Origin: Paracentrotus lividus
Lineage: Eukaryota; Echinodermata; Echinoidea; Camarodonta; Echinidae
Length of the DNA: 64,000 nucleotides
Assembly: GCA_940671915.1 (NCBI GenBank)
Contig: CALNVZ010000174.1
Span: forward strand, 26,591,115-26,655,114
Reading direction: 5' to 3'
Below the pieces are notes generated by a model, which was not told where the DNA came from, did no database searches, and saw only the letters and a program-made list of their open reading frames with translations. How positions within the stretch are numbered: the stretch's first letter is position 1; the number at the start of each line of letters is the position of its first letter. Of this stretch, positions 61,158 to 63,560 are shown in pieces. A program made the position numbers and the translations under genes.

Positions 61158-63448
61158 GAAGAAGACATTTTTTTTTTGACCTAACATAACATACTACTTG
61201 TAGCATCAAATGAACAAATTTGAACCTCTAACCTACTGAACATGTGAAAAATCATGCACTAATATAATGCTCTTACTTACCAGTGAAACAACATTGTTTG
61301 TCAGCTCTCCTTTGAAAAGACTACTAACAGTGTTTTTCTGGGGGGGAAAAAAAACAAAATCAAAGTTTCCAACTGATTCCTAAAATAGTCATTACATACG
61401 TACATACATTTGCATTTAGAATCAGATTAGTTTCACAAAGACTTAACGTTCTCAGGTGCGTGTGGTATACTATGGATCATTTTACTAGTCAGATACCACT
61501 AAACAAGTACCCCCCCCCTCCTCCTCCCCTGCACAACTAACACCTGACCCTAACCCTAATTCTGGTTAGTAATTGTCCAGGAAGTAGTTTCCAGATACTC
61601 AGATGTATATGTCCCATCATAAATATATTGGGCTCAATTTATAAATAAGATATAAAACAAGACTCAATTTGAAGCTGATTTGTAGTTGAATTTCCATAGA
61701 AGACAATGTTTCCTTTTAGTGTTTATTAGACTATATTTCTGCCGCTGTGCATATTTATTGATTCTTATATTTGAACAGTTTAAATAAAAGTAATCAATAA
61801 AATCTGTAAGTTGGCAAGGTGACAAAATATGTATAATCGCTATTTTCGTGTGCAAATTGGCATTATTTAAGTGTCAATAAGTTTTAATTCAATTTTTCTA
61901 AAGGTTGAAGGAGCGAAATAAAAATATGATTTTTGCACATTTGAGGATCAAACAGTGATCAATTCAGACCATAGGGAAATCTTGAGCTTAAACATCAATA
62001 AATGAACCAACCAGTCTTGGAGTCATCTCCTCCATCTTGCTGATGAGATCAGTGAAGAATTCAGTCATGTCCTTCTGTTCTGCAGTGTTCAGAGGCTGTT
62101 TATCCATGGTGTATACTCTGCAGAAGCTACGAGGGTTGTACGCCTTCCTCTCGCTCTCCTGAAGGTAGGCAAACATCCGTTGGGTTTCACTCAGGATGCT
62201 GGCATGCTTGCTTGCCTCACTCACCTACAAAACAAATAAACAAAGATTGTCAAGGTTCATTAATGCAATTAATGAGGAAACTGTATGTAAGAGATGGATG
62301 GATTATATGTGGGAGTATGTAGGAGTAGTCATTGTGCATAATTTTGAATTTAATTGAAAAGGTTTTATTATTGAATTTGGACACTGCAGCCCGAAGGCCA
62401 AATTGCATTCAATGTACAAATGTATAATGCGTGCATAAAAGCATGGGCATTTTAACAAACATAATCAAGTAACATAAATCTACAGGCAGAGAGGCAATTA
62501 CAAAGAGGTCTCCAACAATAAAAAAGTTAAAAAGAGATTTGAGAACACAGATTAAACCATGTTGAGTCTTAAGGCGGGCTCACACTATGCGACTTGCTGC
62601 GGTGCGATTTTTCAAGAAAACTTAAATATTATTTGATACAAACATTCAAACAAGGAAATTCATAATGTATAAAGTTGTGGGTATTCCTATGAATATCAAA
62701 ATTGAATTTCAAGGCGATTCCAAATCCCCTTCTCTATATAAAATCTAATTGTTTCCAAAAAAATCGCAGTGACGTCACTGCGATCTTGCGATTTTAAGGT
62801 AATTTGACCTTTAATTCCTAATTAAAGATTCGCATTGAAACAAAATTTTAATAAAATTGTTCCTTTACAATTTTTACATCTCATAAGAGAACTTTGCAAG
62901 TTTCAAATGTCGCATTAATAATGCAAACTACCATTTGTTTAAAAAATCGCACCGCAGCAAGTCGCATAGTGTGAGCCCGCCTTCAGACGTGCACAGACAA
63001 ATCTCAATATATCGCTATATTTTCACGTCTCTTTCACTATTCGAATGAGACATTACGATTACAATTGCAAGGAGGGAATCAAATCTTATCAATTCTTACT
63101 TGAATAATAAGAACCAAGCCTATACAGATTTATGAGTGATGAAAACTTATCACAAATCTTCTAATCAATCCCAAACATCAATACATAAGGTCAGCATATT
63201 TTCATTGATTAAGATTAAATGTAACTCATTCCTTAGGATGTCAGGTTGGTCATTGTTGGCCCATTGAGAAGTTTAATACCATACCTTTGCCTGCAAGATT
63301 GGAGCTCTAGCCTCTGGCATCATGAAGAGCTGCTGCATGCATGAAGCCATGTAACATGTTGCACCAAGGTTAGTCAGTCCTACGTATCCACAAGCTGATC
63401 TGCTATCATCCTGAGGCCAGTATTCCCATGGGTATGGAGGATGGGTGT
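17938..63448 (-). CDS. USP34: USP34 ubiquitin-specific protease, C-terminal half (40 exons)
   Basis: Deubiquitinating cysteine protease of the USP (C19) class. Vertebrate USP34 acts on axin in Wnt signalling and in DNA-damage responses. The window starts at the catalytic domain: Cys box GLTNLGATCYMASCMQQLF (exon 1), zinc knuckle TCSQCGKKVRAEK (exon 5), His box TADGGHYYSF and FNDAEV (exon 8), ending near THSAYMLYYK (exon 10). A long helical-repeat-like region follows, matching vertebrate USP34 block by block as I remember it: WWPQQILIKCP, GFPFLFQQIRD, NKLAHHWVL, FMDLWNLYQPKLSEP, ADHDDQ, MLPAYYGLLRLCC, MMYHEATACHV, GPYFPRR, RPELQM, SVLVAYEG, DERTFLNN. The tail (exons 39-40) is low-complexity Ser/Glu/Lys/Pro and shorter than in vertebrates. 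About 5.2 kb of coding sequence is present, with codon phases consistent at all junctions but one (exon 18 to 19). Its N-terminal half lies past the right edge. Introns not listed separately show no feature beyond AT-rich sequence. Confidence 0.95.
18849..19254 (-). CDS. USP34: USP34 exon 39
   Basis: It starts DLRALLQMFSVVLPQQLNPT and LVPSLKHILEVCKKH, conserved with vertebrates (DLRAL, KQLNPALIPTL). It continues into a poly-Ser run and a Glu/Lys-rich acidic-basic stretch. One base is left over (G). Confidence 0.9.
19698..19832 (-). CDS. USP34: USP34 exon 38
   Basis: 45 codons in phase 0, VYQHILCNNWDTVVKTICNN to AIAAYKLNG. The join to DLRAL of the next exon matches the vertebrate ASLNGDLRAL junction. 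Confidence 0.88.
20092..20542. mobile_element. Inverted-repeat element in USP34 intron
   Basis: TAAAGGTAGTGTCAGCCTTTT at the left is mirrored by AAAGGCTGACACTACCTTTA at the right, about 450 bp apart. A more GC-rich patch lies at 20270-20350. No reading frame. Confidence 0.7.
20884..21021 (-). CDS. USP34: USP34 exon 37
   Basis: 46 codons in phase 0: GSERDSIQLLCSLQSFHDYV, then DERTFLNN as in vertebrates, ending FFPR. A partial copy of this exon lies just upstream at 21113-21182. Confidence 0.9.
21113..21182 (-). pseudogene. Partial duplicate of USP34 exon 37
   Basis: Read on the minus strand it gives GSERASIQLLCSLQSFHDYV after a CTAAGAG acceptor-like end. Over the first 20 codons it differs from exon 37 mostly at third positions (CAG/CAA, TCC/TCT, TTC/TTT, CAC/CAT, GAC/GAT), with one replacement. 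A small deletion then shifts the frame and a stop follows. No donor is visible. Confidence 0.75.
21474..21553 (-). CDS. USP34: USP34 exon 36
   Basis: It completes a Ser codon with the previous exon, then VLVAYEGIPLQLDWFAKYWK and TIYHTQ. SVLVAYEG is identical in vertebrate USP34. Confidence 0.9.
21945..22290 (-). repeat. 69-bp tandem repeat derived from USP34 exon 35
   Basis: Five units of exactly 69 bp start near 21952, 22021, 22090, 22159 and 22228. On the gene strand each unit reads LFDFFDVNTTLLRCFPVLPC plus TIN, which aligns with LLDFFGPYHKLVETLCYAAM of exon 35. The unit is 23 codons, so the array keeps one open frame, in all three plus-strand frames as well. The units differ from each other by only a few bases. 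Confidence 0.85.
22386..22509 (-). CDS. USP34: USP34 exon 35
   Basis: GADPEYDKTLLDFFGPYHKL, VETLCYAAMHNKMLTEEIIG, then one leftover base. It corresponds to vertebrate YDRMLLDYFFSYHQFIHLLC. It is the source of the 69-bp array next to it. Confidence 0.9.
22901..23025 (-). CDS. USP34: USP34 exon 34
   Basis: VSSGPYFPRRMPKPLLNKAT, LRAPRPELQMFLHPSQLETS, H. The GPYFP, RPELQM and LETS blocks match vertebrate USP34. Its acceptor CTTTGGTAG has a short pyrimidine tract. Confidence 0.88.
23153..23230 (+). repeat. tRNA-derived SINE head, Thr-like
   Basis: It has box A-like TGGTCTAATGG and box B-like GGTTTATATCC at tRNA spacing. The anticodon arm is CTGGC, loop CTAGTAA, TCCAG, giving an AGT anticodon. 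The acceptor arm is imperfect, so this is a SINE head and not a working tRNA gene. Confidence 0.6.
23607..23714 (-). CDS. USP34: USP34 exon 33
   Basis: VLHSMVNLYPHDFVQRVVPM, MHHAHRQFQQQSNIS, with split codons at both ends. It matches vertebrate VLKELVLLSPHDFLHTLVP. Confidence 0.9.
24006..24788. mobile_element. piggyBac-like element flanked by TTAA
   Basis: It starts CCCTATTCAGACTGG and ends CCAGTCTGAATAGGG, flanked by TTAA at 24002-24005 and 24789-24792. TTAA duplication with CCC ends is the piggyBac hallmark. Inner mirrored GGGGGTCAATTTGACCCCCC blocks sit at both ends. No transposase frame is seen. Confidence 0.85.
24873..25121 (-). repeat. 79-bp tandem copies of the 3' half of USP34 exon 32 with its donor
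   Basis: Three extra units sit directly downstream of exon 32 on the gene strand, with a period of exactly 79 bp (24873, 24952, 25031, 25110). Each holds TTTGCTCACAAGCTACTCAC, the CCAGATAATGTGAGGACTGA-type block and a donor-like GTTAGTAAGT or GTTGATAAGT. The period is not a multiple of three, so using a later donor would shift the frame. Confidence 0.85.
25122..25229 (-). CDS. USP34: USP34 exon 32
   Basis: VKHSLLQFPERMDFAHKLLT, LLNPYTPDNVRTECV. It matches vertebrate KQALIQWQERIEFAHKLLTL. I chose the first donor of the series (GTAAGT) because it keeps phase with exon 33. Confidence 0.9.
25770..26026. repeat. Inverted repeat with 48-bp arms
   Basis: CCTATCTTTATTTTGATACC at 25770 is mirrored at 26007-26026, and the pairing continues through ATGTTTATT to CTCAACT with a few mismatches. 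The loop is about 160 bp. The wider block 25560-26500 is more GC-rich than its surroundings and may be one inserted element whose ends I could not fix. Confidence 0.6.
26859..26985 (-). CDS. USP34: USP34 exon 31
   Basis: AFFTLHMMYHEATACHVACE, LVELLSTTNAVLRVAIQQQD, LK. The vertebrate counterpart is NTLHMMYHEATACHVTGDLV. Two partial copies precede it. Confidence 0.92.
27071..27359 (-). pseudogene. Two partial duplicates of USP34 exon 31
   Basis: The copies at 27071-27175 and 27253-27359 each keep the acceptor (ATCACCAG or ATTACCAG) and about 33 codons. They run AFFTLHMMYHEATACHVACE then LVELLSSTNAVLRVSL, or close to it, and lose the donor end in a TATAAAAA run. Changes from exon 31 include synonymous ACA/ACT, GCA/GCC and AAT/AAC. 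Period about 187 bp. AAT microsatellites lie between copies. Confidence 0.8.
27730..27808 (-). CDS. USP34: USP34 exon 30
   Basis: It completes a Ser codon, then AFRLLIENDDDRSVVLSKQG and LSRLAD. It matches vertebrate SAFRILLESDEDRLLVV. Confidence 0.9.
27999..28503 (-). repeat. Two partial duplicates of USP34 exon 29 with ATC/CAT microsatellites
   Basis: Exon-like blocks at 27999-28096 and 28292-28388 carry the 3' half of exon 29 (IDEEEVHITQNSRI and onward) plus a donor (TAGGTAAGC or AAGGTATTT). Each is followed upstream by a long imperfect CAT-triplet run (28080-28280 and 28385-28495). The CAT run could have grown from the GATGAAGAAGAGG codons of the exon. Confidence 0.75.
28504..28658 (-). 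CDS. USP34: USP34 exon 29
   Basis: VVEELFRMMKLFVTRRSDID, EEEEHITEFKKMTLLCYLEC, LERSSCWTTLI and two leftover bases. It matches vertebrate AVEELFNLMQLF and GRSCWTTLIS. Confidence 0.92.
29127..29304 (-). CDS. USP34: USP34 exon 28
   Basis: ADHDDQEVVVFNRIMLPAYY, GLLRLCCHQSPQFARMLSTH, QNMQWAFKYLTPHANQYPM. Close to vertebrate USP34 throughout. Confidence 0.95.
29806..29912 (-). CDS. USP34: USP34 exon 27
   Basis: ALLQFWYNACVDYPDNVELI, ITNHAVTKHIPYNYI and two bases of Leu. I used the GTATGT donor because vertebrates read NYILADHDDQ across this join. Confidence 0.92.
30527..30610 (-). CDS. USP34: USP34 exon 26
   Basis: 28 codons: FSAHFMDLWNLYQPKLSEPP, ISCNHNKQ. It matches vertebrate FMDLWNLFQPKLSEP. 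Confidence 0.93.
31149..31234 (-). CDS. USP34: USP34 exon 25
   Basis: It completes Asp, then ATAHGTSKLVAYFAVLNHCL and ISRAEKRM, as in vertebrate AVHGTTKLVPYFSF and CLISKTEK. Confidence 0.92.
31325..31572. mobile_element. MITE, copy 3 of the 14201-14449 family
   Basis: Ends are CCTGTGCCCTGTAACACAAA and the complement TTTGTGTTACACCCCACTGG. It shares ACGATTGATAAAAAG, GGTACGGTCATGGATTA and CCATGATGAGGCTACC with the 14-kb copy. The TTAGGG core is reduced to AGTAGGGTTACGG. Confidence 0.75.
31741..32459. mobile_element. Inverted-repeat element with GGCCCGAATTCAC-type ends
   Basis: GGCCCGACTTCACAAAGGAG at the left is mirrored by CACCTTTGTGAATTCGGGCC at the right, and pairing continues through GGATTCTGCAAAA. 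It also holds an internal palindrome, CACGGATCCGTG. Similar ends occur in the nested element at 50863-51010. Superfamily not settled. Confidence 0.7.
32694..32775 (-). CDS. USP34: USP34 exon 24
   Basis: LAPESLIVLHQIYSLLLSLL, PRAKHYV and one base. It matches vertebrate VVLHQVYNVLLGLLSRAKLY. Confidence 0.92.
33359..33456 (-). CDS. USP34: USP34 exon 23
   Basis: It completes Ala, then AFLLISLVPDPHFRQSFRSA and RSLHSPQREIR, as in vertebrate LLVSLIPSNSFRQMFRSTRS. Confidence 0.92.
33860..34500 (-). repeat. Worn fragment, perhaps of a mobile-element gene with a SAP-like motif
   Basis: On the minus strand, scattered short stretches (PCVADMDPEKVSKMVDYVTV; RKYITDRGIPSTVK; LVDLAVNACGKHI in a neighbouring frame) resemble the SAP-like helix pair seen in repeated genes of marine invertebrates. 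The fragment is broken and the assignment is tentative. Confidence 0.3.
34506..34614. mobile_element. Small MITE
   Basis: GGGGTGTTTCACAAAGAGTTA is mirrored by AACTCTTTGTGAAACATCAC and CCC, 109 bp overall. It sits 52 bases from the donor side of exon 22. Confidence 0.65.
34667..34811 (-). CDS. USP34: USP34 exon 22
   Basis: ISEYNPQQVLDWLAAQVPRN, KLAHHWVLHHIDRWVEMFLI, HQNNRVRN and one base. It matches vertebrate IEYNPSQCLDWLAVQTPRNK. Confidence 0.95.
35374..35472 (-). CDS. USP34: USP34 exon 21
   Basis: 33 codons: NGIPFFKMLSLLVEPVPPGC, TSFTPIILQRIWD. The vertebrate counterpart ends ILQRIWEVIEYNP. It is the first of four tandem copies and the only one keeping QRIWD and a full GTAAGT donor. Confidence 0.92.
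35473..36000 (-). repeat. Three further tandem copies of USP34 exon 21 with acceptor
   Basis: Units of about 150-160 bp each carry intron, the CTCTTAG acceptor and NGIPFFKMLSLLVELVLPGC then TSFKPIILLRML-like coding. They share derived changes, so they were homogenised together. Many differences from exon 21 are synonymous (TTG/TTA, CTT/CTC, CCC/CCT, GGT/GGC, CCA/CCG, ATC/ATT). Their 3' ends read ATGTTGTAAATG, a weak donor at best. The last unit's acceptor is altered (CTCTCTG). Confidence 0.85.
36257..36301 (-). CDS. USP34: USP34 exon 20, 15-codon microexon
   Basis: IISMIFNAISKLSPE in phase 0 at both ends, matching vertebrate IVSMLFTSIAKLTPE. Confidence 0.9.
36383..38042. mobile_element. TA-flanked mariner-like MITE holding a LINE
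   Basis: Left end CAGCGCGTCCCAGAAAAAAG and right end, complemented, CAGTGCGTCCCAGATAAAAG, with TA on both flanks. The arms pair for about 115 bp (TCATATTCTTTTCAATGA region). The central part is replaced or split by the LINE at 36779-37950, so the LINE came later. Confidence 0.8.
36779..37950 (+). mobile_element. 5'-truncated CR1-like LINE with reverse transcriptase C-terminus
   Basis: It reads RYDFGINGLKWFESYLSSHS, GVPQGSVGGPTLFSIYL, the catalytic HLYADDIQIF, LGVVLDSHMS, RLQKLQNAAARIV, ILQNLHWLPVKERINFKILL and LWNTLPQELKDSSSLETFK. These are the usual CR1/L2-group landmarks. One in-frame stop (TAA at 37058-37060) interrupts about 350 codons, and the frame then continues to TGA at 37829-37831. 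A 3' tail follows with AAAGCGCCTTGAGC and an ATT run. It lies antisense in a USP34 intron. Confidence 0.85.
38436..39004. mobile_element. hAT-like MITE with nested insertion
   Basis: CAGACATGCCAAGT at the left is mirrored by ACTTGGCATGTATG at the right, with CAAAGG directly outside both ends. Subterminal GCGTGAGATC and CACGCAAGATCGTGAG also recur. It hosts the insertion at 38535-38743. Confidence 0.6.
38535..38743 (-). repeat. Retroelement 3' end with ATTCA tail
   Basis: On the minus strand it ends CCTTTTCAATTCAATTCAAT, a pentamer tail typical of some non-LTR elements. GCGCGCGTA flanks both sides (38526-38534 and near 38746-38754), which fits a target duplication. A second copy of the same 3' end is at 62350-62560. 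Confidence 0.65.
39124..39229 (-). CDS. USP34: USP34 exon 19 (one base out of phase as sequenced)
   Basis: GFPFLFQQIRDNINLQQTRN, LIFRLTRFQPKLAEQ, a close match to vertebrate GFPFLFQHIRDGINIRQTCN. The exon opens with GGGC after GAG. Vertebrates read GGK-GFPF straight across the join, so one G of the run appears extra: exon 18 ends in phase 0 yet this frame begins at the second base. A 15-base A run abuts the acceptor, so a homopolymer miscount is likely. Confidence 0.88.
39614..39904. mobile_element. piggyBac-like MITE flanked by TTAA
   Basis: CCCTTTAGCACCTA at the left is mirrored by TAGGTGATAAAGGG at the right, with TTAA at 39610-39613 and 39905-39908. Internal CCGCCC repeats. A second copy is at 50689-51124. 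Confidence 0.85.
39909..41030. other. USP34 intron, no supported feature
   Basis: AT-rich. A loose internal duplication is visible at 40240-40400 (TTGATTTCTTGTA ... TTTCCTGTAATTGACA twice, about 90 bp apart). Confidence 0.4.
41040..41470. repeat. Palindromic field of TTTGGTCTAA motifs
   Basis: About ten degenerate copies of TTGGTCTAA lie on the left half in one direction, and about as many TTAGACCAA-type copies on the right half in the other. The turning point is near 41270. Spacing is roughly 20-25 bp. It looks like an element made of subterminal repeats folded into two arms. A stray copy lies near 4255. Confidence 0.6.
41485..41679 (-). CDS. USP34: USP34 exon 18
   Basis: VEVISDDENDDEDDDDDVIS, LTEDKYKPTSLEKMISLIAY, LVESSRTDRRLLLSHNDYAV, LVGGK. 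The acidic run parallels vertebrate VEVLSEEEGEEEEEEEDILS. Confidence 0.93.
42060..42134 (-). CDS. USP34: USP34 exon 17
   Basis: 25 codons: AQFLTSVEAISIMANFYLGT, KAADY, as in vertebrate SQFLLSLQAISTMVHFYMGT. Confidence 0.92.
42651..42737 (-). CDS. USP34: USP34 exon 16
   Basis: 29 codons: ISIGVRPQCKHLTEYFSVLY, DFAKIGEDE, as in vertebrate HGVKPHSKHLTEYFAFLYEF. Its 5' half is the source of the adjacent 4.9-kb array. Confidence 0.93.
42738..47656 (-). repeat. 76-bp satellite built from the exon 16 acceptor and 5' half
   Basis: About 65 head-to-tail units, each with CAGTCAGATGCTTGCATTGT, then GGTCGCACTCCTATTGAGAT, then CTGAGTGAGAGATAATATAT. On the gene strand each unit is the TCTCTCACTCAG splice acceptor plus the first ~45 bases of exon 16 (ISIGVRPQCKHLTEY), followed by an intron-like link TCTGTCTTATATATTAT. 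Identity to the true exon is near complete in most units. Many units carry single-base insertions or losses scattered at random, which look more like uncorrected long-read noise than evolution, so the true unit number is uncertain. Confidence 0.95.
48194..48278 (-). CDS. USP34: USP34 exon 15
   Basis: NHDEHDIQPDEIGNVSCVTR, FIKKLLSV. SCVTRFI is as in vertebrate SCVTRFVRTLL. Confidence 0.9.
48881..48963 (-). CDS. USP34: USP34 exon 14
   Basis: LFQRLCIHVIRQLREKHAPL, YLHAVIE and two bases of Gly. It matches vertebrate MFQRLCIHVIQRLRPVHAHL. Confidence 0.93.
49378..49665. mobile_element. TTAA-flanked MITE
   Basis: AGGGAAAGTCCA at the left is mirrored by TGAACTTTCCCT at the right, with TTAA on both flanks (49374-49377 and 49666-49669). 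No reading frame. Confidence 0.75.
49739..49819 (-). CDS. USP34: USP34 exon 13
   Basis: 27 codons: WFLDYMATDDWWPQQILIKC, PIQTCRQ. It matches vertebrate WFLDRMADDDWWPMQILIKC. Confidence 0.95.
50360..50473 (-). CDS. USP34: USP34 exon 12
   Basis: 38 codons: LTTSFMLETLIHSKEKPNTK, QWMELMTNQFHTCPLACE. It matches vertebrate LSTSFVLETFIHSKEKPTML. Confidence 0.95.
50689..51124. mobile_element. piggyBac-like MITE, second copy, with nested element
   Basis: Shares CCCTTTAGC, ACCGCCCAAAACCG, CACGCTATAGTCATGATA, GATGTGTGCTGTC and TCTCTAGGTGTTAAAGGG with 39614-39904. The right flank is TTAA; the left flank has drifted to ATAA. It is longer only because of the nested MITE at 50863-51010. Confidence 0.8.
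50863..51010. mobile_element. Nested hairpin MITE
   Basis: GGCCCAAATTCACAAACGTG at the left is mirrored by CACGTTTGTGAATTCGGGCC at the right, and pairing continues through GTTTAGTTAGTCCATGGTCT. A further inner copy of the TTTAGACCATGGTCTAAA palindrome sits in the middle. It is absent from the sister copy at 39.7 kb. Confidence 0.85.
51350..51490 (-). CDS. USP34: USP34 exon 11
   Basis: 47 codons: WIWEDNTRYLQDSYIFDLNY, MNFMWQVCNFLPATLPDPQE, VQLIASK. It matches vertebrate WIWHDNMQFLQDKNIFEHTY. Confidence 0.95.
52088..52201 (-). CDS. USP34: USP34 exon 10, end of catalytic domain
   Basis: THSAYMLYYKQ closes the USP fold (vertebrate KTHSAYMLFYKR). A Glu/Lys-rich linker, CDPEEGESKEKTRPSE, then leads to TTVDLSKEIAE. 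Confidence 0.95.
53177..53454 (+). pseudogene. THAP zinc-finger domain remnant
   Basis: One frame gives ACSYTAYDGYFTHRLSGKMP, then EKFTALQKAWIEFINRRRIL and DAKLYKSIVLC. After a four-base insertion a second frame gives SGHFREEDYEHYQSLFHLNC. The layout (early Cys, mid Trp, late Cys-x2-His-Phe) is that of a THAP DNA-binding domain, used by P-type transposases and host proteins. The first Cys pair is not cleanly in frame, so it is probably dead. Confidence 0.5.
53351..53761 (-). CDS. Hypothetical basic ORF inside the THAP element
   Basis: 136 codons starting MTESDPEMSLELARNRRQKM, continuing KKVSAQLLAATEQKRTSMTA, WVHISEDEAKSDAPRP and SSEEVAAAIVYLYLHEPVA. It is antisense to, and overlaps, the end of the THAP remnant. 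The N-terminus is predicted helical and basic. I do not recognise it. The last ~35 codons, which overlap the THAP region, may be read-through past a splice site. Confidence 0.4.
   Translation of the reverse strand: MTESDPEMSLELARNRRQKMKMRKKVSAQLLAATEQKRTSMTANWVHISEDEAKSDAPRPAQKQQLLASPSSEEVAAAIVYLYLHEPVARQDLQNEQANYGDARHRPRGNLDETRIDNAHNPLHESVHYIHRTMLL
54541..54594 (-). CDS. USP34: USP34 exon 9
   Basis: 18 codons: TKTYDSVTDKYMDFSFEK, nearly identical to vertebrates. Confidence 0.95.
55103..55329 (-). CDS. USP34: USP34 exon 8, catalytic His box
   Basis: It encodes SYLYELIGVTVHTGTADGGH with YYSFI (general-base His), then RWFMFNDAEVKPFDPKQLPA and ECYGGEMT. The Asn/Asp of FNDAEV is the expected third catalytic position. 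Enters with two bases of Asp. Confidence 0.96.
55436..55492 (-). CDS. USP34: USP34 exon 7, short linker
   Basis: ILKMKPKSVFGHNSNLLT between the fingers and the His box. It is not conserved with vertebrates, but phases fit on both sides, and it has acceptor CCAG and donor GTATGA. Confidence 0.8.
55815..55984 (-). CDS. USP34: USP34 exon 6
   Basis: ACFKTLPKILSFNTMRYTFN, MVTMMKEKVNTHFSFPRQLD, MSGYTEEALISKGRGS. Almost identical to vertebrates up to FSFP. Confidence 0.95.
56510..56625. repeat. Dispersed repeat, unfilled sister of the hAT target site
   Basis: AATTAGATAATCTTAATCCC through TCTTGCAATGGAAATCCCCC and CAAGCAAGGTCTACAGGCAT matches, piece by piece, the two flanks of the hAT element at 59741-60888. 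It is a second copy of the same older repeat without the insertion. Confidence 0.8.
56766..58357. mobile_element. TTAA-flanked piggyBac-like element with nested foldback
   Basis: CCCTTTGGGTGCGG at the left and, complemented, CCCTTTAGATGCGA at the right, with TTAA at 56762-56765 and 58358-58361. The right end repeats GGCTTCTSTAGAAGCC twice. It holds the foldback at 57447-57948. Its right edge lies about ten bases from the 5' splice site of USP34 exon 5. No transposase frame is seen. Confidence 0.65.
57447..57948. mobile_element. Foldback element with ~210-bp arms
   Basis: TATAAACACCTAATCAAAAG at the left is mirrored by CTTTTGATTAGGTGTTTATA at the right. Pairing goes on through GGCTGAATGAGCACAAC versus GTTGTGCTCATTCAGCC and continues to GCATAGATTT near the loop. 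Arms are diverged at perhaps one base in six. The ~70-base loop contains CCAACATCTGGGCCAGG. Confidence 0.8.
58373..58467 (-). CDS. USP34: USP34 exon 5, zinc knuckle
   Basis: ESLDEVTVKDTLEGDNMYTC, SQCGKKVRAEK and two bases of Arg. The CxxC is one half of the USP fingers zinc site. Identical to vertebrates apart from V/I. Confidence 0.96.
58865..58942 (-). CDS. USP34: USP34 exon 4
   Basis: 26 codons: DCPHVSQTTEEFFTVRCQVA, DMKNLY. Vertebrates read DCEHVSQTAEEFYTVRCQVA. Confidence 0.96.
59021..59330 (+). mobile_element. RTE-like LINE fragment
   Basis: Broken frames give ELWTLTAELAKKIKLL-, HMNNYKDLLSTVKKRKLK- and QWTDNITVWTK-like pieces. This is the C-terminal trailer that RTE-type reverse transcriptases carry after the polymerase. 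It is heavily decayed. Confidence 0.5.
59741..60888 (-). mobile_element. hAT element with 8-bp target duplication
   Basis: Ends are ATAGCTGCCAAC and GTTGGCAGCTAT. GGAAATCC flanks both sides (59733-59740 and 60889-60896), the 8-bp duplication of hAT elements. The flanks are the two halves of a repeat whose intact copy is at 56510-56625. It holds a GC-rich GCGCGAAGCGCGAAG block and one transposase-like exon on the minus strand. Confidence 0.9.
60235..60471 (-). pseudogene. hAT transposase N-terminal zinc-finger piece
   Basis: KYGTEFDFITKSGKSKQHAF, CTICRRDISIAHGGRSDIVL, HTKSKL: a Cys-x2-Cys and His/His pair as in the BED/TTF-type finger found at the start of hAT transposases. Nothing matching the DDE or dimerisation domains remains inside the element. 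Confidence 0.6.
61281..61337 (-). CDS. USP34: USP34 exon 3
   Basis: 19 codons: KNTVSSLFKGELTNNVVSL, as in vertebrate KNTVKSLFGGVITNNVVSL. Confidence 0.94.
62012..62224 (-). CDS. USP34: USP34 exon 2
   Basis: 71 codons: VSEASKHASILSETQRMFAY, LQESERKAYNPRSFCRVYTM, DKQPLNTAEQKDMTEFFTDL, ISKMEEMTPRL. Strong match to vertebrates. The donor GTTGGT is the weakest in the gene. Confidence 0.95.
62350..62560 (-). repeat. Retroelement 3' end, second copy
   Basis: Shares AAAAGGTTTTATT, GCAGCCCGAAGGC (GCAGCCCAAAGGC in the other copy) and ATTGCATTCAATGTACAAA with 38535-38743. The ATTCA tail here is reduced to ATTGAATTTAATTG. Confidence 0.65.
62571..62983. mobile_element. MITE with perfect 42-bp ends
   Basis: AAGGCGGGCTCACACTATGC at the left is mirrored exactly at the right through GACTTGCTGCGGTGCGATTT. 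The interior is AT-rich without a frame. The intact ends suggest a recent insertion. No clear target duplication. Confidence 0.8.
63285..63448 (-). CDS. USP34: USP34 exon 1 of window, catalytic Cys box
   Basis: It enters with two bases of a split codon, then THPPYPWEYWPQDDSRSACG, YVGLTNLGATCYMASCMQQL, FMMPEARAPILQAK. The nucleophile Cys is codon 63356-63354. PPYPWDYWP and GLTNLGATCYLAS are the vertebrate equivalents. Confidence 0.96.
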
Positions 63449-63521
63449 CTGTAAGGAAGGCATCATCATGATTAAGAACTCAGTGCCTTACTAATGAGGT
63501 TATAAGACTAATCACTCTCAA

Positions 63522-63560
63522 CATTTCAGTGAGCATGTTCTCACCGTCTTCGTTAGAATG
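63522..63560 (-). repeat. Diverged copy of the hammerhead-like core
   Basis: On the minus strand ATTCTAACGAAGACGGTGAG then AACATGCTCACTGAAATGTT matches the loop of the hairpin at 1749-1912. Core changes (CTGAAGA to ACGAAGA, GAAAC to GAAAT) would kill catalysis if it was a ribozyme. Confidence 0.5.
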